A program made the translations under genes and the position numbers. The notes beneath the pieces were generated by a model. That model saw nothing but the letters and a program-made list of their open reading frames with translations. It searched no databases and was not told the DNA's origin. A DNA stretch of 64,000 nucleotides, from positions 1 to 64,000 of the forward strand of contig NZ_PVBN01000005.1 of NCBI RefSeq assembly GCF_002968635.1, in the 5' to 3' direction. This document shows, piece after piece, positions 36,773 to 45,357 of this stretch (position 1 is the first letter of the stretch; the number at the start of each line of letters is the position of its first letter). The DNA comes from Neorhizobium alkalisoli (GTDB lineage: Bacteria > Pseudomonadota > Alphaproteobacteria > Rhizobiales > Rhizobiaceae).

Positions 36773-37875
36773 TGCGCATGATCCTTGCCGCCGGCCTGAT
36801 CTCGCTGCTACCCGCCATGGCTGCTGCACAGGAGGGCGAGCCCACGCCATCCGTCGACCTGCCGGAAACGGAGGTCACCAAAGTCATGACGGCTGCAGTC
36901 GACGGTTTTATCCGGCCGGGCTATGGCGCCTTTCATCGATCGGCAGAGAAGATGACGGTCGTTATGAAGACGCTTTGCGAAGCGCCTTCGGCGGCAAACT
37001 ACGATTCTGCCAGGAACGCCTTCCGTACAGCTGCGGTGAGCTGGGCCCATATCGAGATCGTCCGCGTCGGGCCTGTCATCGAGCAGAACCGCTTTGAACG
37101 CATCCTGTTCTATCCCGACCGCAAGAGCACCGGCCTCAAGCAGGTTCAGGGAATTCTGTCGAAATCGGACGAAACGGCGACCGATCCCGCCACGCTCGCG
37201 ACGAAGAGCGTGGCGACGCAGGGCTTCGGCGCCCTGGAATATCTGCTCTTTGGCACGGGGTCGGAGATCCTTTCTACCGAGAAGAACGGCTTTCGCTGCC
37301 GATACGCCACGGCGGTTGCCGGCAACATAACCAATGTTGCCAAGGAGATTTCCGGCATCTGGGATGCGCCTGATGGCATCCAAAAAGCGTGGGAACAGCC
37401 AGGGGCCGCCAACCCGGTCTTCCGCACTGGTGGAGAAGCGGTCACTGCGCTGCTCGGCATCCTCGTCCATGGCGCCGAAACCGTGCGCGATCAGCGCATC
37501 GAGACCTTCTACAAGGGACCGGAGAAGGCGAAATTCCCGAAGCAGGCGCTGTTCTGGCGCTCCGAGAACACCTGGCCTTCCGTCAAAGGCAATCTCGAGG
37601 GTCTTGCGGCATTGCTGCAGGTATCCGGCATGGAGAACCTCCTGAAGCAATCCGATCGACCGATCATCGCTTCCACGCAAGCGCTCCTCAAATCTATGAT
37701 CGAGCTTTCGGAGCAGGTCACGCCTGACCTCGAGACGGCGGTTGAGGACCCAAAGGAGCGCGAAAAGCTCGACACGCTGCTCGGCCAGGGCCGCGAAGTG
37801 ATCACCAGCCTGAATGAGGGCTACGGCGGCGCGATCGGTCTCAGTTCCGGCTTTTCCTTCTCGGATGGAGACTGA
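36772..37875 (+). CDS. Second imelysin-family protein
   Basis: A 367-residue exported imelysin-domain protein with a short signal peptide (MRMILAAGLISLLPAMAAA). Here the GxHxxE motif is altered: GFGALEYLLFG (about residue 151) has Gly instead of the His. It may bind metal differently or act as a structural partner of the first imelysin. It is translationally coupled to the DUF1111 gene. Confidence 0.85.
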   Translation: MRMILAAGLISLLPAMAAAQEGEPTPSVDLPETEVTKVMTAAVDGFIRPGYGAFHRSAEKMTVVMKTLCEAPSAANYDSARNAFRTAAVSWAHIEIVRVGPVIEQNRFERILFYPDRKSTGLKQVQGILSKSDETATDPATLATKSVATQGFGALEYLLFGTGSEILSTEKNGFRCRYATAVAGNITNVAKEISGIWDAPDGIQKAWEQPGAANPVFRTGGEAVTALLGILVHGAETVRDQRIETFYKGPEKAKFPKQALFWRSENTWPSVKGNLEGLAALLQVSGMENLLKQSDRPIIASTQALLKSMIELSEQVTPDLETAVEDPKEREKLDTLLGQGREVITSLNEGYGGAIGLSSGFSFSDGD

Positions 37876-37880
37876 CGGCC

Positions 37881-38966
37881 ATGTGGCGCGGCGAGGCCAT
37901 TGACCGGCGCGGCTTCCTGAAGGCGGCAGGTATTGCCTTCACCGCCGCGCTTTCGCCACGCGCGCTGATGGCGCTGGAACGGGCGGACGCGGTCTATGCC
38001 GCGGGTTTTCGCGCGCCCGACGGTTCCTTCGGCATCGCCACGATTTCCGAGCGCGGCGAAATCATCGACCGCGTCGCTTTACCCGCCAGAGCCCACGGCA
38101 TGGCCTATAGTGCCGTCACCAACCGCGCCGTCGCGTTCGCCCGCCGGCCCGGTACTTTCGCCATGGTCTTTGACCCCGATGGCCAGGCAGAGCCGGTCGT
38201 CATCACCTCGCCTGAAGGCCGGCATTTCTATGGCCACGGGCATTTCTCCCCGAATGGTGCTCTGCTTTACGCCAGCGAGAATGATTTCGACGGCAATCGC
38301 GGCATGATCGGCATCTACGACGCGCGGGATAAATTCCGCCGCATCGGCGAATTTGAAGCGCATGGTATCGGCACGCATGACATGACCGTCTCGGATGACG
38401 GCACGCTCCTGGTGATCGCCAACGGCGGCATTGAGACCCATCCGGATTTCGGCCGCACCAAGCTCAACCTCGACCACATGGAGCCGTCGCTCGTCCTGCT
38501 CGACGCCAGGACGGGCGCGCTCGTGCAGCGGCACGGTCTGCCCCCCGCGCTTCGTCAGCTTTCGACGCGACATCTCGATATCGGCGCGGATGGCCGCATA
38601 TGGTTCGCCTGCCAGTGGGAAGGCGCGCGCAACGCGCTGCCGCCGCTCGCCGGCTGGCTCTCGCAGGGAGAGGACATCTCCTTCGTCTCGCTGCCGGAGG
38701 AGACAACGATCCGGCTCGGCAACTATGTCGGTGCGATCGCCGTCAACCGCCACGAGGGCATCGTCGGCATCACGTCGCCCGTCGGCGGCGCAGCCGTCAC
38801 CCTCGATGCGAACACCGGGGCTGTCCTGAAGGAAGAGTTTGTCCGCGACACTGCCGGTGTCGCCCCCGCCGCGCGTGGCATCGCCGTTTCCTCCTACGAC
38901 GGGCGGTTCAACGAGACCCGCAGCCGCGTCGCCTGGGATCAGCACATCGTTCGGCTCGCCTTTTAA
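37881..38966 (+). CDS. DUF1513 beta-propeller-like protein, Tat-exported
   Basis: A 361-residue protein. The N-terminus MWRGEAIDRRGFLKAAG carries an R-R-x-F-L-K twin-arginine motif, so it is probably folded before export, perhaps with a cofactor. Repeating beta-rich blades (for example GIFATISERGE-like and GHGHFSPNGALLYASEND) resemble a seven-bladed propeller. It ends the iron cluster, 5 bases after the second imelysin gene. The function is not established. Confidence 0.85.
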   Translation: MWRGEAIDRRGFLKAAGIAFTAALSPRALMALERADAVYAAGFRAPDGSFGIATISERGEIIDRVALPARAHGMAYSAVTNRAVAFARRPGTFAMVFDPDGQAEPVVITSPEGRHFYGHGHFSPNGALLYASENDFDGNRGMIGIYDARDKFRRIGEFEAHGIGTHDMTVSDDGTLLVIANGGIETHPDFGRTKLNLDHMEPSLVLLDARTGALVQRHGLPPALRQLSTRHLDIGADGRIWFACQWEGARNALPPLAGWLSQGEDISFVSLPEETTIRLGNYVGAIAVNRHEGIVGITSPVGGAAVTLDANTGAVLKEEFVRDTAGVAPAARGIAVSSYDGRFNETRSRVAWDQHIVRLAF

Positions 38967-39037
38967 CCCAATCCATAGCATTCGCTTGCCGAACATCCCT
39001 CCCCATGCCAATTTCGCACCTGCGAAAGGAATAGGAC

Positions 39038-39487
39038 ATGAACGGGAGAGATACGGGCGACTTTCGCCAACGCATCAGGCAAAGCTTCGCGCGCCAGGGC
39101 GCGATGGGCCTGCTTGGCGCCGAACTGGCACGCGTCGAACAAGCCATGGTGGAAATCGAGCTGCCCTTCGACCCGAAACTCACCCAGCAGCATGGTTTTC
39201 TGCATGCCGGCGTCATCTCGGCCGCGCTTGATTCCGCTTGCGGTTATGCCGCCTATACGGTCATCGAGCCGGAAGCGTCCATTCTGACGATCGAATTCAA
39301 GGTAAACCTGATGTCGCCCGGCCGCGGCGAACGCTTTCTCTTCCGCGGCGAAATCACCAAGCCGGGTTCAACCATCATCGTCGCAGACGGCCGTGCCTAT
39401 GCCATCGGAGACGGCCCCGCCAAACTCATTGCATCCATGACCGGGACCATGATGGTGATCCGCGGCCGGGAGGACGTAACCGGATGA
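39038..39487 (+). CDS. PaaI-family hotdog-fold thioesterase
   Basis: A 149-residue hotdog protein. The FLHAGVISAALDSACGYAAYTV helix region (about 55-75) is the PaaI acyl-CoA thioesterase signature, with the catalytic Asp/Gly set. The substrate acyl-CoA is unknown. AAAGGAAT precedes the start. Its stop overlaps the nucleosidase start (ATGA). Confidence 0.87.
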   Translation: MNGRDTGDFRQRIRQSFARQGAMGLLGAELARVEQAMVEIELPFDPKLTQQHGFLHAGVISAALDSACGYAAYTVIEPEASILTIEFKVNLMSPGRGERFLFRGEITKPGSTIIVADGRAYAIGDGPAKLIASMTGTMMVIRGREDVTG

Positions 39488-40137
39488 ACCAACCGCTTCC
39501 CTTGGGCGAGCCGGCTCTTGCCGGCGGCAAATCCATTCTCTTCGTCATGGCTGTCGACGCCGAATATGGTCCGACCCTTCAATCGCGCATCAAGCCGCTG
39601 ATGACCGGTGTCGGTCCGGTCGAGGCTGCCGTCGTGTTGAGCCATGTGCTGACGACGCTGAAGACCTCGGGCGAATTGCCTGATCTCATCGTCTCGCTCG
39701 GCTCGGCCGGTTCCCGCAGCCTCGAACAGACCGAAGTCTATCAGGTCTCCTCGGTCTCCTACCGCGACATGGACGCCTCGCCGCTCGGCTTCGAGAAGGG
39801 CCGGACGCCTTTCCTCGACCATCCGGCGATGATGCCCCTCCCCTTGCGTATCCCCGGCATTCCGAGCGCCTCACTCTCGACAGGCGGCAATATCGTCTCC
39901 GGCGGCGCCTACGATCTCATCGAAGCCGACATGGTGGATATGGAAACCTTCGCCGTGATGCGCTGCTGCCAGTTTTTCGCAATTCCGCTCATCGGGCTGC
40001 GCGGTATTTCGGACGGAAAGGAAGAGCTCAAGCATGTCGACGACTGGAGGGAATACCTGCACGTGATCGACGTAAAGCTGGCGGATTCGGTGGACGGTCT
40101 TTTTAACGCGCTTGAGGATGGCGAATTGGCCTTCTGA
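39484..40137 (+). CDS. mtnN: 5'-methylthioadenosine/S-adenosylhomocysteine nucleosidase-like protein
   Basis: A 217-residue PNP/UDP-phosphorylase-fold enzyme. It opens SILFVMAVDAEYGPTLQ, the TGVGPVEAAVVL loop is near residue 40, and the active-site MVDMETFAVM (Met-x-Glu) is near 157. It most likely cleaves MTA/SAH or a related nucleoside. It is somewhat divergent from E. coli Pfs, so substrate preference is uncertain. It is coupled to the thioesterase gene by a 4-base overlap. Confidence 0.82.
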   Translation: MNQPLPLGEPALAGGKSILFVMAVDAEYGPTLQSRIKPLMTGVGPVEAAVVLSHVLTTLKTSGELPDLIVSLGSAGSRSLEQTEVYQVSSVSYRDMDASPLGFEKGRTPFLDHPAMMPLPLRIPGIPSASLSTGGNIVSGGAYDLIEADMVDMETFAVMRCCQFFAIPLIGLRGISDGKEELKHVDDWREYLHVIDVKLADSVDGLFNALEDGELAF

Positions 40138-40176
40138 GCAGTTGCGTTAAAAACAACTTTTCTTTAAAGGCTCGCC

Positions 40177-41754
40177 ATGACCCAGATAGCTCATCCCGAC
40201 AGCATCCTCATCATCGATTTCGGCAGCCAGGTGACGCAGCTGATCGCGCGTCGCATCCGCGAATCCGGCGTCTATTGCGAAATCCACCCGTTCCAGAACG
40301 CGGCCGCCGCGTTTGAGAGACTCCAGCCCAAGGGCGTCATCTTCTCCGGGGGGCCAGCCTCCGTAACATCGGAAGGCAGCCCGCGTGCCCCGCAGGCCGT
40401 TTTCGACTCGGGTATCCCGATCCTCGGCATCTGCTATGGCCAGCAGACGCTCTGCCTGCAGCTCGGCGGGGAAGTGGAAGGCGGTCACGCAGCAGAATTT
40501 GGACGCGCCGATGTGGAGATCAAGGCAAAGAGCCCGCTCTTCGACGGCATCTGGGACGTCGGCAGCAGTTATCCGGTCTGGATGAGCCACGGCGACCGCG
40601 TAACCAAGCTTCCCGAAGGCTTTGAGGTCATCGCAACGTCGGAAAACGCGCCGTTTGCGATCGCGGCGAACGAGAGCCGTCACTACTACACCACCATGTT
40701 CCATCCGGAAGTGGTGCATACGCCTGACGGTGCCAAGCTCCTTTCCAACTTCGTGCACAAGATCGTGGGGCTGAAGTCGGACTGGACGATGGCCGCCTAT
40801 CGCGCCGAGATGATCCGCAAGATCCGCGAACAGGTCGGTTCCGGCCGCGTGCTCTGCGGCCTTTCAGGCGGTGTCGATTCCTCCGTCGCGGCGGTGCTGA
40901 TCCACGAGGCGATCGGCGAGCAGCTCACCTGCGTCTTCGTCGACCATGGTCTAATGCGCCTCAACGAGGCCGAGGAAGTGGTCAAGATGTTCCGCGACCA
41001 CTACAACATTCCGCTTGTGCATGTGGACGCCTCCGACCTGTTCCTGACCGAACTTGCCGGCGTCTCCGACCCTGAAGTGAAGCGCAAGACGATCGGCCGC
41101 CTGTTCATCGAAGTTTTCGAGGCGGAAGCCAAGAAGATCGCCGAGGACGGCAAGGGCGCGCCTGCCTTCCTCGCCCAGGGCACGCTCTATCCGGACGTGA
41201 TCGAAAGCGTCTCATTCTCCGGCGGCCCTTCCGTGACGATCAAGAGCCATCACAATGTCGGCGGCCTGCCTGAGCGCATGAACATGAAGCTCGTGGAGCC
41301 GCTCCGCGAACTCTTCAAGGACGAAGTCCGCGCACTTGGCCGCGAACTCGGCCTGCCGGACCGTTTCGTCGGTCGTCATCCCTTCCCGGGTCCCGGGCTC
41401 GCAATCCGCTGCCCCGGCGGCGTTACGCGCGAAAAGCTCGACATCCTGCGCAAGGCGGACGCGATCTATCTCGACGAAATCCGCAAGGCCGGTCTCTACG
41501 ACACGATCTGGCAGGCTTTCGCCGTGCTTCTGCCGGTGCAGACGGTTGGCGTGATGGGCGACTACCGTACCTACGACTTCGTCTGCGCACTGCGCGCCGT
41601 GACTTCGGTCGACGGCATGACAGCGGATTTCTACCCTTACGACATGAACTTCCTCGGCCGCACGGCGACCCGCATCATCAACGAGGTGCGTGGCATCAAC
41701 CGGGTCGTCTACGACGTAACGTCGAAGCCGCCCGGCACGATCGAGTGGGAATAA
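40177..41754 (+). CDS. guaA: GMP synthase (glutamine-hydrolysing)
   Basis: A 525-residue enzyme converting XMP to GMP. The N-terminal class I amidotransferase has the nucleophile Cys in GICYGQQTL (about residue 86) and the His/Glu in MFHPEVVHT (about 173). The ATP-pyrophosphatase P-loop is [12 protein letters not shown] (about 230), and the C-terminal dimerisation domain ends PPGTIEWE. The gene is complete, although a mobile element follows directly. The 3' end of guaA is a well-known integration target for genomic islands. Confidence 0.97.
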   Translation: MTQIAHPDSILIIDFGSQVTQLIARRIRESGVYCEIHPFQNAAAAFERLQPKGVIFSGGPASVTSEGSPRAPQAVFDSGIPILGICYGQQTLCLQLGGEVEGGHAAEFGRADVEIKAKSPLFDGIWDVGSSYPVWMSHGDRVTKLPEGFEVIATSENAPFAIAANESRHYYTTMFHPEVVHTPDGAKLLSNFVHKIVGLKSDWTMAAYRAEMIRKIREQVGSGRVLCGLSGGVDSSVAAVLIHEAIGEQLTCVFVDHGLMRLNEAEEVVKMFRDHYNIPLVHVDASDLFLTELAGVSDPEVKRKTIGRLFIEVFEAEAKKIAEDGKGAPAFLAQGTLYPDVIESVSFSGGPSVTIKSHHNVGGLPERMNMKLVEPLRELFKDEVRALGRELGLPDRFVGRHPFPGPGLAIRCPGGVTREKLDILRKADAIYLDEIRKAGLYDTIWQAFAVLLPVQTVGVMGDYRTYDFVCALRAVTSVDGMTADFYPYDMNFLGRTATRIINEVRGINRVVYDVTSKPPGTIEWE

Positions 41755-42073
41755 TTCAGACCCATCCGAACGCCGTCGATTTTACGCTATAGCCCTCCAT
41801 AACACACTGAAATAGCTAAATAAATTTTCCGACATCTATCGCCATCTATCGCGGGGCAAGCCTCGGGATTGACGGTATAGCTGACGGTATGGCGGCTCTT
41901 GTTTCATCGTCAGATTGCATATACCGTCACGGCTTAGAGAGCTTGTGACGGTATTTTTTTCGGAATTACTCCTTTGAAATTAAAAGGAAATTCGCCGTTC
42001 AGGGAGGCCTGTTTTGGCCTGACGGTATAATTGGTGGCTCTCTAGCTTTTTTTGAACGATTTCGGAGGGTCCA
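41755..42073. other. guaA-proximal attachment and integrase control region
   Basis: This 319-base AT-richer gap between guaA and the integrase holds no ORF. It contains five copies of TGACGGTAT (41870-41878, 41882-41890, 41946-41954 and 42020-42028 on plus; 41921-41929 on minus), plus a sixth inside the integrase gene (42139-42147). There is also a tandem CATCTATCGC pair at 41833-41852. This looks like the left end of the ICE with arm-type integrase sites. The core crossover is probably at the guaA 3' end, but the second copy is outside the window. Confidence 0.65.
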
Positions 42074-43330
42074 ATGCTGACTGACGCCGCCATCAAGGCA
42101 CTGAAACCAAAAGATAAATTATACAAGGTCGCCGACCGTGACGGTATGTACGTCGCGGTCCAGCCCTCCGGGGCGATCGTGTTCCGTTACGACTACCGCA
42201 TGAACGGTCGCCGGGAGACATTGACGCTTGGTCGATACGGCTCGGCCGACCTGTCTCTGGCGCGTGCGCGGGAGAAGCTGATCGACGCGCAGCGCGCCAT
42301 TCTCGAAGGGCGGTCGCCTGCGCAGGAAAAGCAGCGGGAGAAGCGCCGGATCAAGGAGGCCAAGAGCTTCGGCGAGTTTGGCGAGCGCTGGCTGCAAGAG
42401 CACCGGATGGCGGAAAGCACCCGTGCTATGCGCCGCTCTATCTACGAGCGGGACATCCTTCCGACATTTCGGAATCGGCTGCTGACGGAAATCAGCTCCG
42501 AGGATTTGCGGGCGATGTGCGCAAAGGTGAAAGCCCGAGGCGCGCCCGCAACGGCGGTCCATGTCCGGGACATCGTGAAGCTGGTTTACGCCTTCGCGAT
42601 CCTGCACGGGGAGAAGGTGCCGAATCCCGCCGAGGAAGTCGGGCCGGCCTCGATCGCCACCTTCGTTCCCAAGGACCGCTCACTATCGCCCGCTGAAATC
42701 CGCGTCATGCTCAGCCAACTTGAGCATGTGGCGACCCTGCCGACCATCCGGCTCGGACTGAAGCTGTTCCTCATCACCATGGTTCGCAAGAGCGAGCTGC
42801 AGGACGCGACTTGGGATGAAGTGGATTTCGAGAATGCGGTGTGGTCGATCCCGAAGGAGCGGATGAAGCGCTCCAAGGCCCACAATGTCTATCTGCCGGA
42901 GCAGGCGATCGACATCCTCGTTGCGCTCAAGACCTGCGCCGGCAACTCCAGATACCTGTTGCCGTCGCGCTATGACGCGGACGCGCCGATGTCGCGGGCG
43001 ACGTTCAACCGCGTGACCTATGCAGTCGTCGAGCAGGCCAAGAAGGCGGGACTGCCGCTGGACCCGTTCACCGTCCACGATCTCCGCCGGACGGGCTCGA
43101 CGCTGCTCAATGAGCTGGGTTTCAACAGCGACTGGATCGAAAAGTGCCTCGCGCATGAGGACGGCCGGTCGTCGCGCGGCATCTACAACAAGGCGGAATA
43201 TGAGCACCAGCGCCGCCACATGATGCAGGAATGGGCCAATCTCATCGACGCCTGGGTCGCAGGCCAGAAATACGTTCCGACGCTCTATCCAGCGTCCATG
43301 GACCTTCTGGTTCCCGAGCCTAGCCTTTGA
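42074..43330 (+). CDS. int: P4-type tyrosine site-specific integrase
   Basis: A 418-residue phage-type integrase. An N-terminal DUF4102 arm-binding domain (MLTDAAIKALKPKDKLYKVADRDG) is followed by a SAM-like core-binding domain (about 110-190) and the catalytic domain. Catalytic residues are visible: Arg in LITMVRKSELQDATW, His-x-x-Arg in HDLRRTGSTLL, then His in LAHEDGR and the Tyr in SRGIYNKAEY. It probably inserts the ICE at guaA, which lies directly upstream. An RBS GGAGG precedes the ATG. It overlaps the AlpA gene at its 3' end. Confidence 0.92.
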   Translation: MLTDAAIKALKPKDKLYKVADRDGMYVAVQPSGAIVFRYDYRMNGRRETLTLGRYGSADLSLARAREKLIDAQRAILEGRSPAQEKQREKRRIKEAKSFGEFGERWLQEHRMAESTRAMRRSIYERDILPTFRNRLLTEISSEDLRAMCAKVKARGAPATAVHVRDIVKLVYAFAILHGEKVPNPAEEVGPASIATFVPKDRSLSPAEIRVMLSQLEHVATLPTIRLGLKLFLITMVRKSELQDATWDEVDFENAVWSIPKERMKRSKAHNVYLPEQAIDILVALKTCAGNSRYLLPSRYDADAPMSRATFNRVTYAVVEQAKKAGLPLDPFTVHDLRRTGSTLLNELGFNSDWIEKCLAHEDGRSSRGIYNKAEYEHQRRHMMQEWANLIDAWVAGQKYVPTLYPASMDLLVPEPSL

Positions 43331-43589
43331 CGGGCCGGGCTTTCCTCAGGTTGACGTCAGGCGACGGCGCCCGCTTGACAGCTTTTGCTCTGGAGGCTTG
43401 GCGGCGCTGCTCAAGCCAAGCCTCCACTTCACCGAGATCCCAGACAACGGTTCGGGCGGTCAGATAGAAGCGCTGCGGAAACTCGCCGCGCTGCTCCATG
43501 TCATAGATGGTCGTGTCGGCAAGGGGGACGATCTCGCGGAGCTGATGCCGGCGAATGGTGCGCTTGGTCAGTGGGGGCGATTGGCTCAT
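43320..43589 (-). CDS. AlpA-like excisionase/transcriptional regulator
   Basis: An 89-residue DNA-binding protein of the AlpA/MerR-like winged-helix type: TIRRHQLREIVPLADTTIYDMEQRGEFPQRFYLTARTVVWDLGEVEAWLEQR. AlpA proteins next to P4-type integrases activate integrase expression or act as directionality factors for excision. It converges on the integrase (11-base overlap). Its ATG overlaps the stop of a 28-codon micro-ORF (ATGA). Confidence 0.88.
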   Translation of the reverse strand: MSQSPPLTKRTIRRHQLREIVPLADTTIYDMEQRGEFPQRFYLTARTVVWDLGEVEAWLEQRRQASRAKAVKRAPSPDVNLRKARPVKG

Positions 43590-43672
43590 TTCCAGCCCCC
43601 GTCGCCCGCGATCCGCGTGGTGCAGGCCGCCATGTCTTCGTGATCGGCAATTCCGATGTTCAGGGTCGCCAT
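43586..43672 (-). CDS. Micro-ORF coupled to the AlpA gene (28 aa)
   Basis: Starts at ATG 43672 (MATLNIGIADHEDMAACTTR...) with AAGGAG upstream and ends WK-stop with the TGA overlapping the AlpA start codon. The overlaps on both sides (with the 56-codon ORF before and AlpA after) point to translational coupling or a leader peptide. Product function unknown. Confidence 0.4.
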   Translation of the reverse strand: MATLNIGIADHEDMAACTTRIAGDGGWK

Positions 43673-43830
43673 AGCGCGCCTCGCTCCTTCAGCACCGTGT
43701 CCAGCGTTTGCCGGGAGGCGGCCAGCAACGTGACTGCGATCTCCTCGGCGCATGGCGGACTGTGGAGGGCGATCGGCGGCGTGTAGCGTGCCGTATTCGC
43801 GCTTACGCGCAGAAGGCACCCCCCGGTCAT
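43660..43830 (-). CDS. Small ORF upstream of AlpA (56 aa)
   Basis: Starts at ATG 43830 (MTGGCLLRVSANTARYTPP) and contains a helix-like segment with charged and hydrophobic residues (AEEIAVTLLAASRQTLDTVL) that looks protein-like. It ends 13 bases inside the 28-codon ORF. The RBS is weak, so the start is uncertain; the frame is open a little further upstream. No family recognised. Confidence 0.4.
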   Translation of the reverse strand: MTGGCLLRVSANTARYTPPIALHSPPCAEEIAVTLLAASRQTLDTVLKERGALWRP

Positions 43831-43996
43831 GAACGCGCGTTGGTTCGATTGGCCTGGCTCAAGGGGATGCTGTCGATCCGCGGTAATAGAATCTCGGGAG
43901 GCTCGGACTGGCGCAACGCAGGATTCTCATCGCCGGTGCTGGTTGGAGAAGGTCGAAGCGTTGGGCAGCGGGAGCGTAGCCGCTGCCCCCAACGGC

Positions 43997-44212
43997 TTAG
44001 CCAGGCGTCCGTCGCGCCTTGGCGAAGCCGCGATCGGTGGCGATGAAGCGTTCGAGCATCGGCACGATCAGCTTGGCGGGTTCGATCGGCGTGCCGCCTT
44101 CGGTGAGCAGGCGGCCGTATTCGATCAGGTCGCGGTGGAGCGCCGCAGGCAGCTCCACCGTGATCCTGACGGGCTTGTCATCGGCGATGGGGCCGAGTTT
44201 CAGCTTGGCCAT
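43997..44212 (-). CDS. DUF2274 domain-containing protein
   Basis: A 71-residue protein: MAKLKLGPIADDKPVRITVEL, then PAALHRDLIEYGRLL. This resembles a ribbon-helix-helix/CopG-like small regulator and matches DUF2274, which regularly follows trbI in this ICE family. It starts 2 bases after the trbI stop, so it is the last gene of the trb operon. A role in regulating transfer is likely but unproven. Confidence 0.82.
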   Translation of the reverse strand: MAKLKLGPIADDKPVRITVELPAALHRDLIEYGRLLTEGGTPIEPAKLIVPMLERFIATDRGFAKARRTPG

Positions 44213-44214
44213 GG

Positions 44215-45357
44215 TCAGCTCCTGTAGGGTTCGAGCACCAAATCCTTGGTGACGATGACGCGGACTGGGAAGCCGGGCCGGATGGTCAGCGTCGGCGCGA
44301 TCTGCAACTGGCGTTGGACGATCTGCTGACCGGCCTGATTGATCGTGTCCTGCGCGCCACCCCGAATTGCGGCGATGAGGCGGTCATTGTCGTCGGTCGC
44401 CAGCTCCGCGCCGACGCCGAGCAGGGTCGAGAGCGCCGCGGCCTTGGCGAGATCCCACCAGTGGTAATCGACGCCATCTTCAAGCCCGGCATAGCCGCTC
44501 GCATCCGCGCCCGGCTGGCGCTCCAACACGATGGATCGGCCGTTCGGGAAGATCAGCCGGTTCCAGACGAGGAGCGCGCGGCGCTGCCCGAACTGGACGT
44601 TGTTGTCGTATTGCCCGATCAGCCGCGAGCCCTGCGGGATGAGCAGGATGCGGCCGGTCGGGCTGTCATAGATGGTCTCCGTGACCTGCGCGGTGATCTG
44701 GCCGGGAAGATCGGAACGGATGCCGGTGATTAGCGCCGCCGGGATGACGGCGCCGGCTTGGAGCACGAAGGGCGATGCCGGCGGCGTGACGCGATCGGGT
44801 GTCACGGTGCGCCGGTCGGCGGCAGCATTGAGGAAGGCAAGCTGTCTGTCCTGCGCAGTCGACTGGCCGGGCTGAATGGCGGGATCGAATCCCGGCAACG
44901 CAGGCGTGGTCGCCGTCGTGTTCGTGGTGGTCGAGCCTGCCCGCGACTGGAAGAAGACGGTGCTGGTGCGGGCAGCCTCTTCCTCGGCACGGCGGCGTTG
45001 TTCGGCCTCATCATTACCGCGCGTTGGGACGACGGGTGGCGCGACGGGCTGGCCGGCATTCTGCGCGGACAGGATCGGCCGACCGAGGTCGCCCGGTAGC
45101 GCCGGCCCAAGGATTGGGCCGGTATAGTCGCGCGGCAGGCTAGCGAGACCATCGGCAGGTTGACGGTTGGCTGTGGAATAAAGCTCTTCGCCGCTATCGC
45201 CTGGCGCACGAGTCTGGAGGGCATAGATCAGCGCACCGCCGATGCCGACCAGGGCGACGGCCGCGACGCTGGCGAGCATCTTGCGGGACAGGCGTGTGAC
45301 GCGCGGCGGCTCGCTGCGCAGGCGCATGGGTTCGGCGTTGGTTTCGGCTTCGGTCAT
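44215..45357 (-). CDS. trbI: Conjugal transfer protein TrbI (VirB10-like)
   Basis: A 380-residue type IV secretion protein. An N-terminal cytoplasmic segment and one membrane span (MLASVAAVALVGIGGALIYAL, about 28-48) are followed by a Pro-rich linker and the VirB10 beta-barrel domain (from about 190). That domain includes the YDNNVQFGQRRALLVWNRLIFPNG motif and a C-terminal FPVRVIVTKDLVL strand. It spans both membranes and forms the outer ring with TrbG. It overlaps trbG by 4 bases. Confidence 0.92.
   Translation of the reverse strand: MTEAETNAEPMRLRSEPPRVTRLSRKMLASVAAVALVGIGGALIYALQTRAPGDSGEELYSTANRQPADGLASLPRDYTGPILGPALPGDLGRPILSAQNAGQPVAPPVVPTRGNDEAEQRRRAEEEAARTSTVFFQSRAGSTTTNTTATTPALPGFDPAIQPGQSTAQDRQLAFLNAAADRRTVTPDRVTPPASPFVLQAGAVIPAALITGIRSDLPGQITAQVTETIYDSPTGRILLIPQGSRLIGQYDNNVQFGQRRALLVWNRLIFPNGRSIVLERQPGADASGYAGLEDGVDYHWWDLAKAAALSTLLGVGAELATDDNDRLIAAIRGGAQDTINQAGQQIVQRQLQIAPTLTIRPGFPVRVIVTKDLVLEPYRS

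Noticed and set aside
41755..42073. CRISPR array (because of repeated 9-base motifs)
   Set aside because: The units are only 9 bases, irregularly spaced and in both orientations; there is no repeat-spacer architecture and no cas gene.
41755..42073. tRNA gene as ICE attachment site
   Set aside because: No cloverleaf or CCA-end-like sequence is visible; guaA is the neighbouring gene and a known target.
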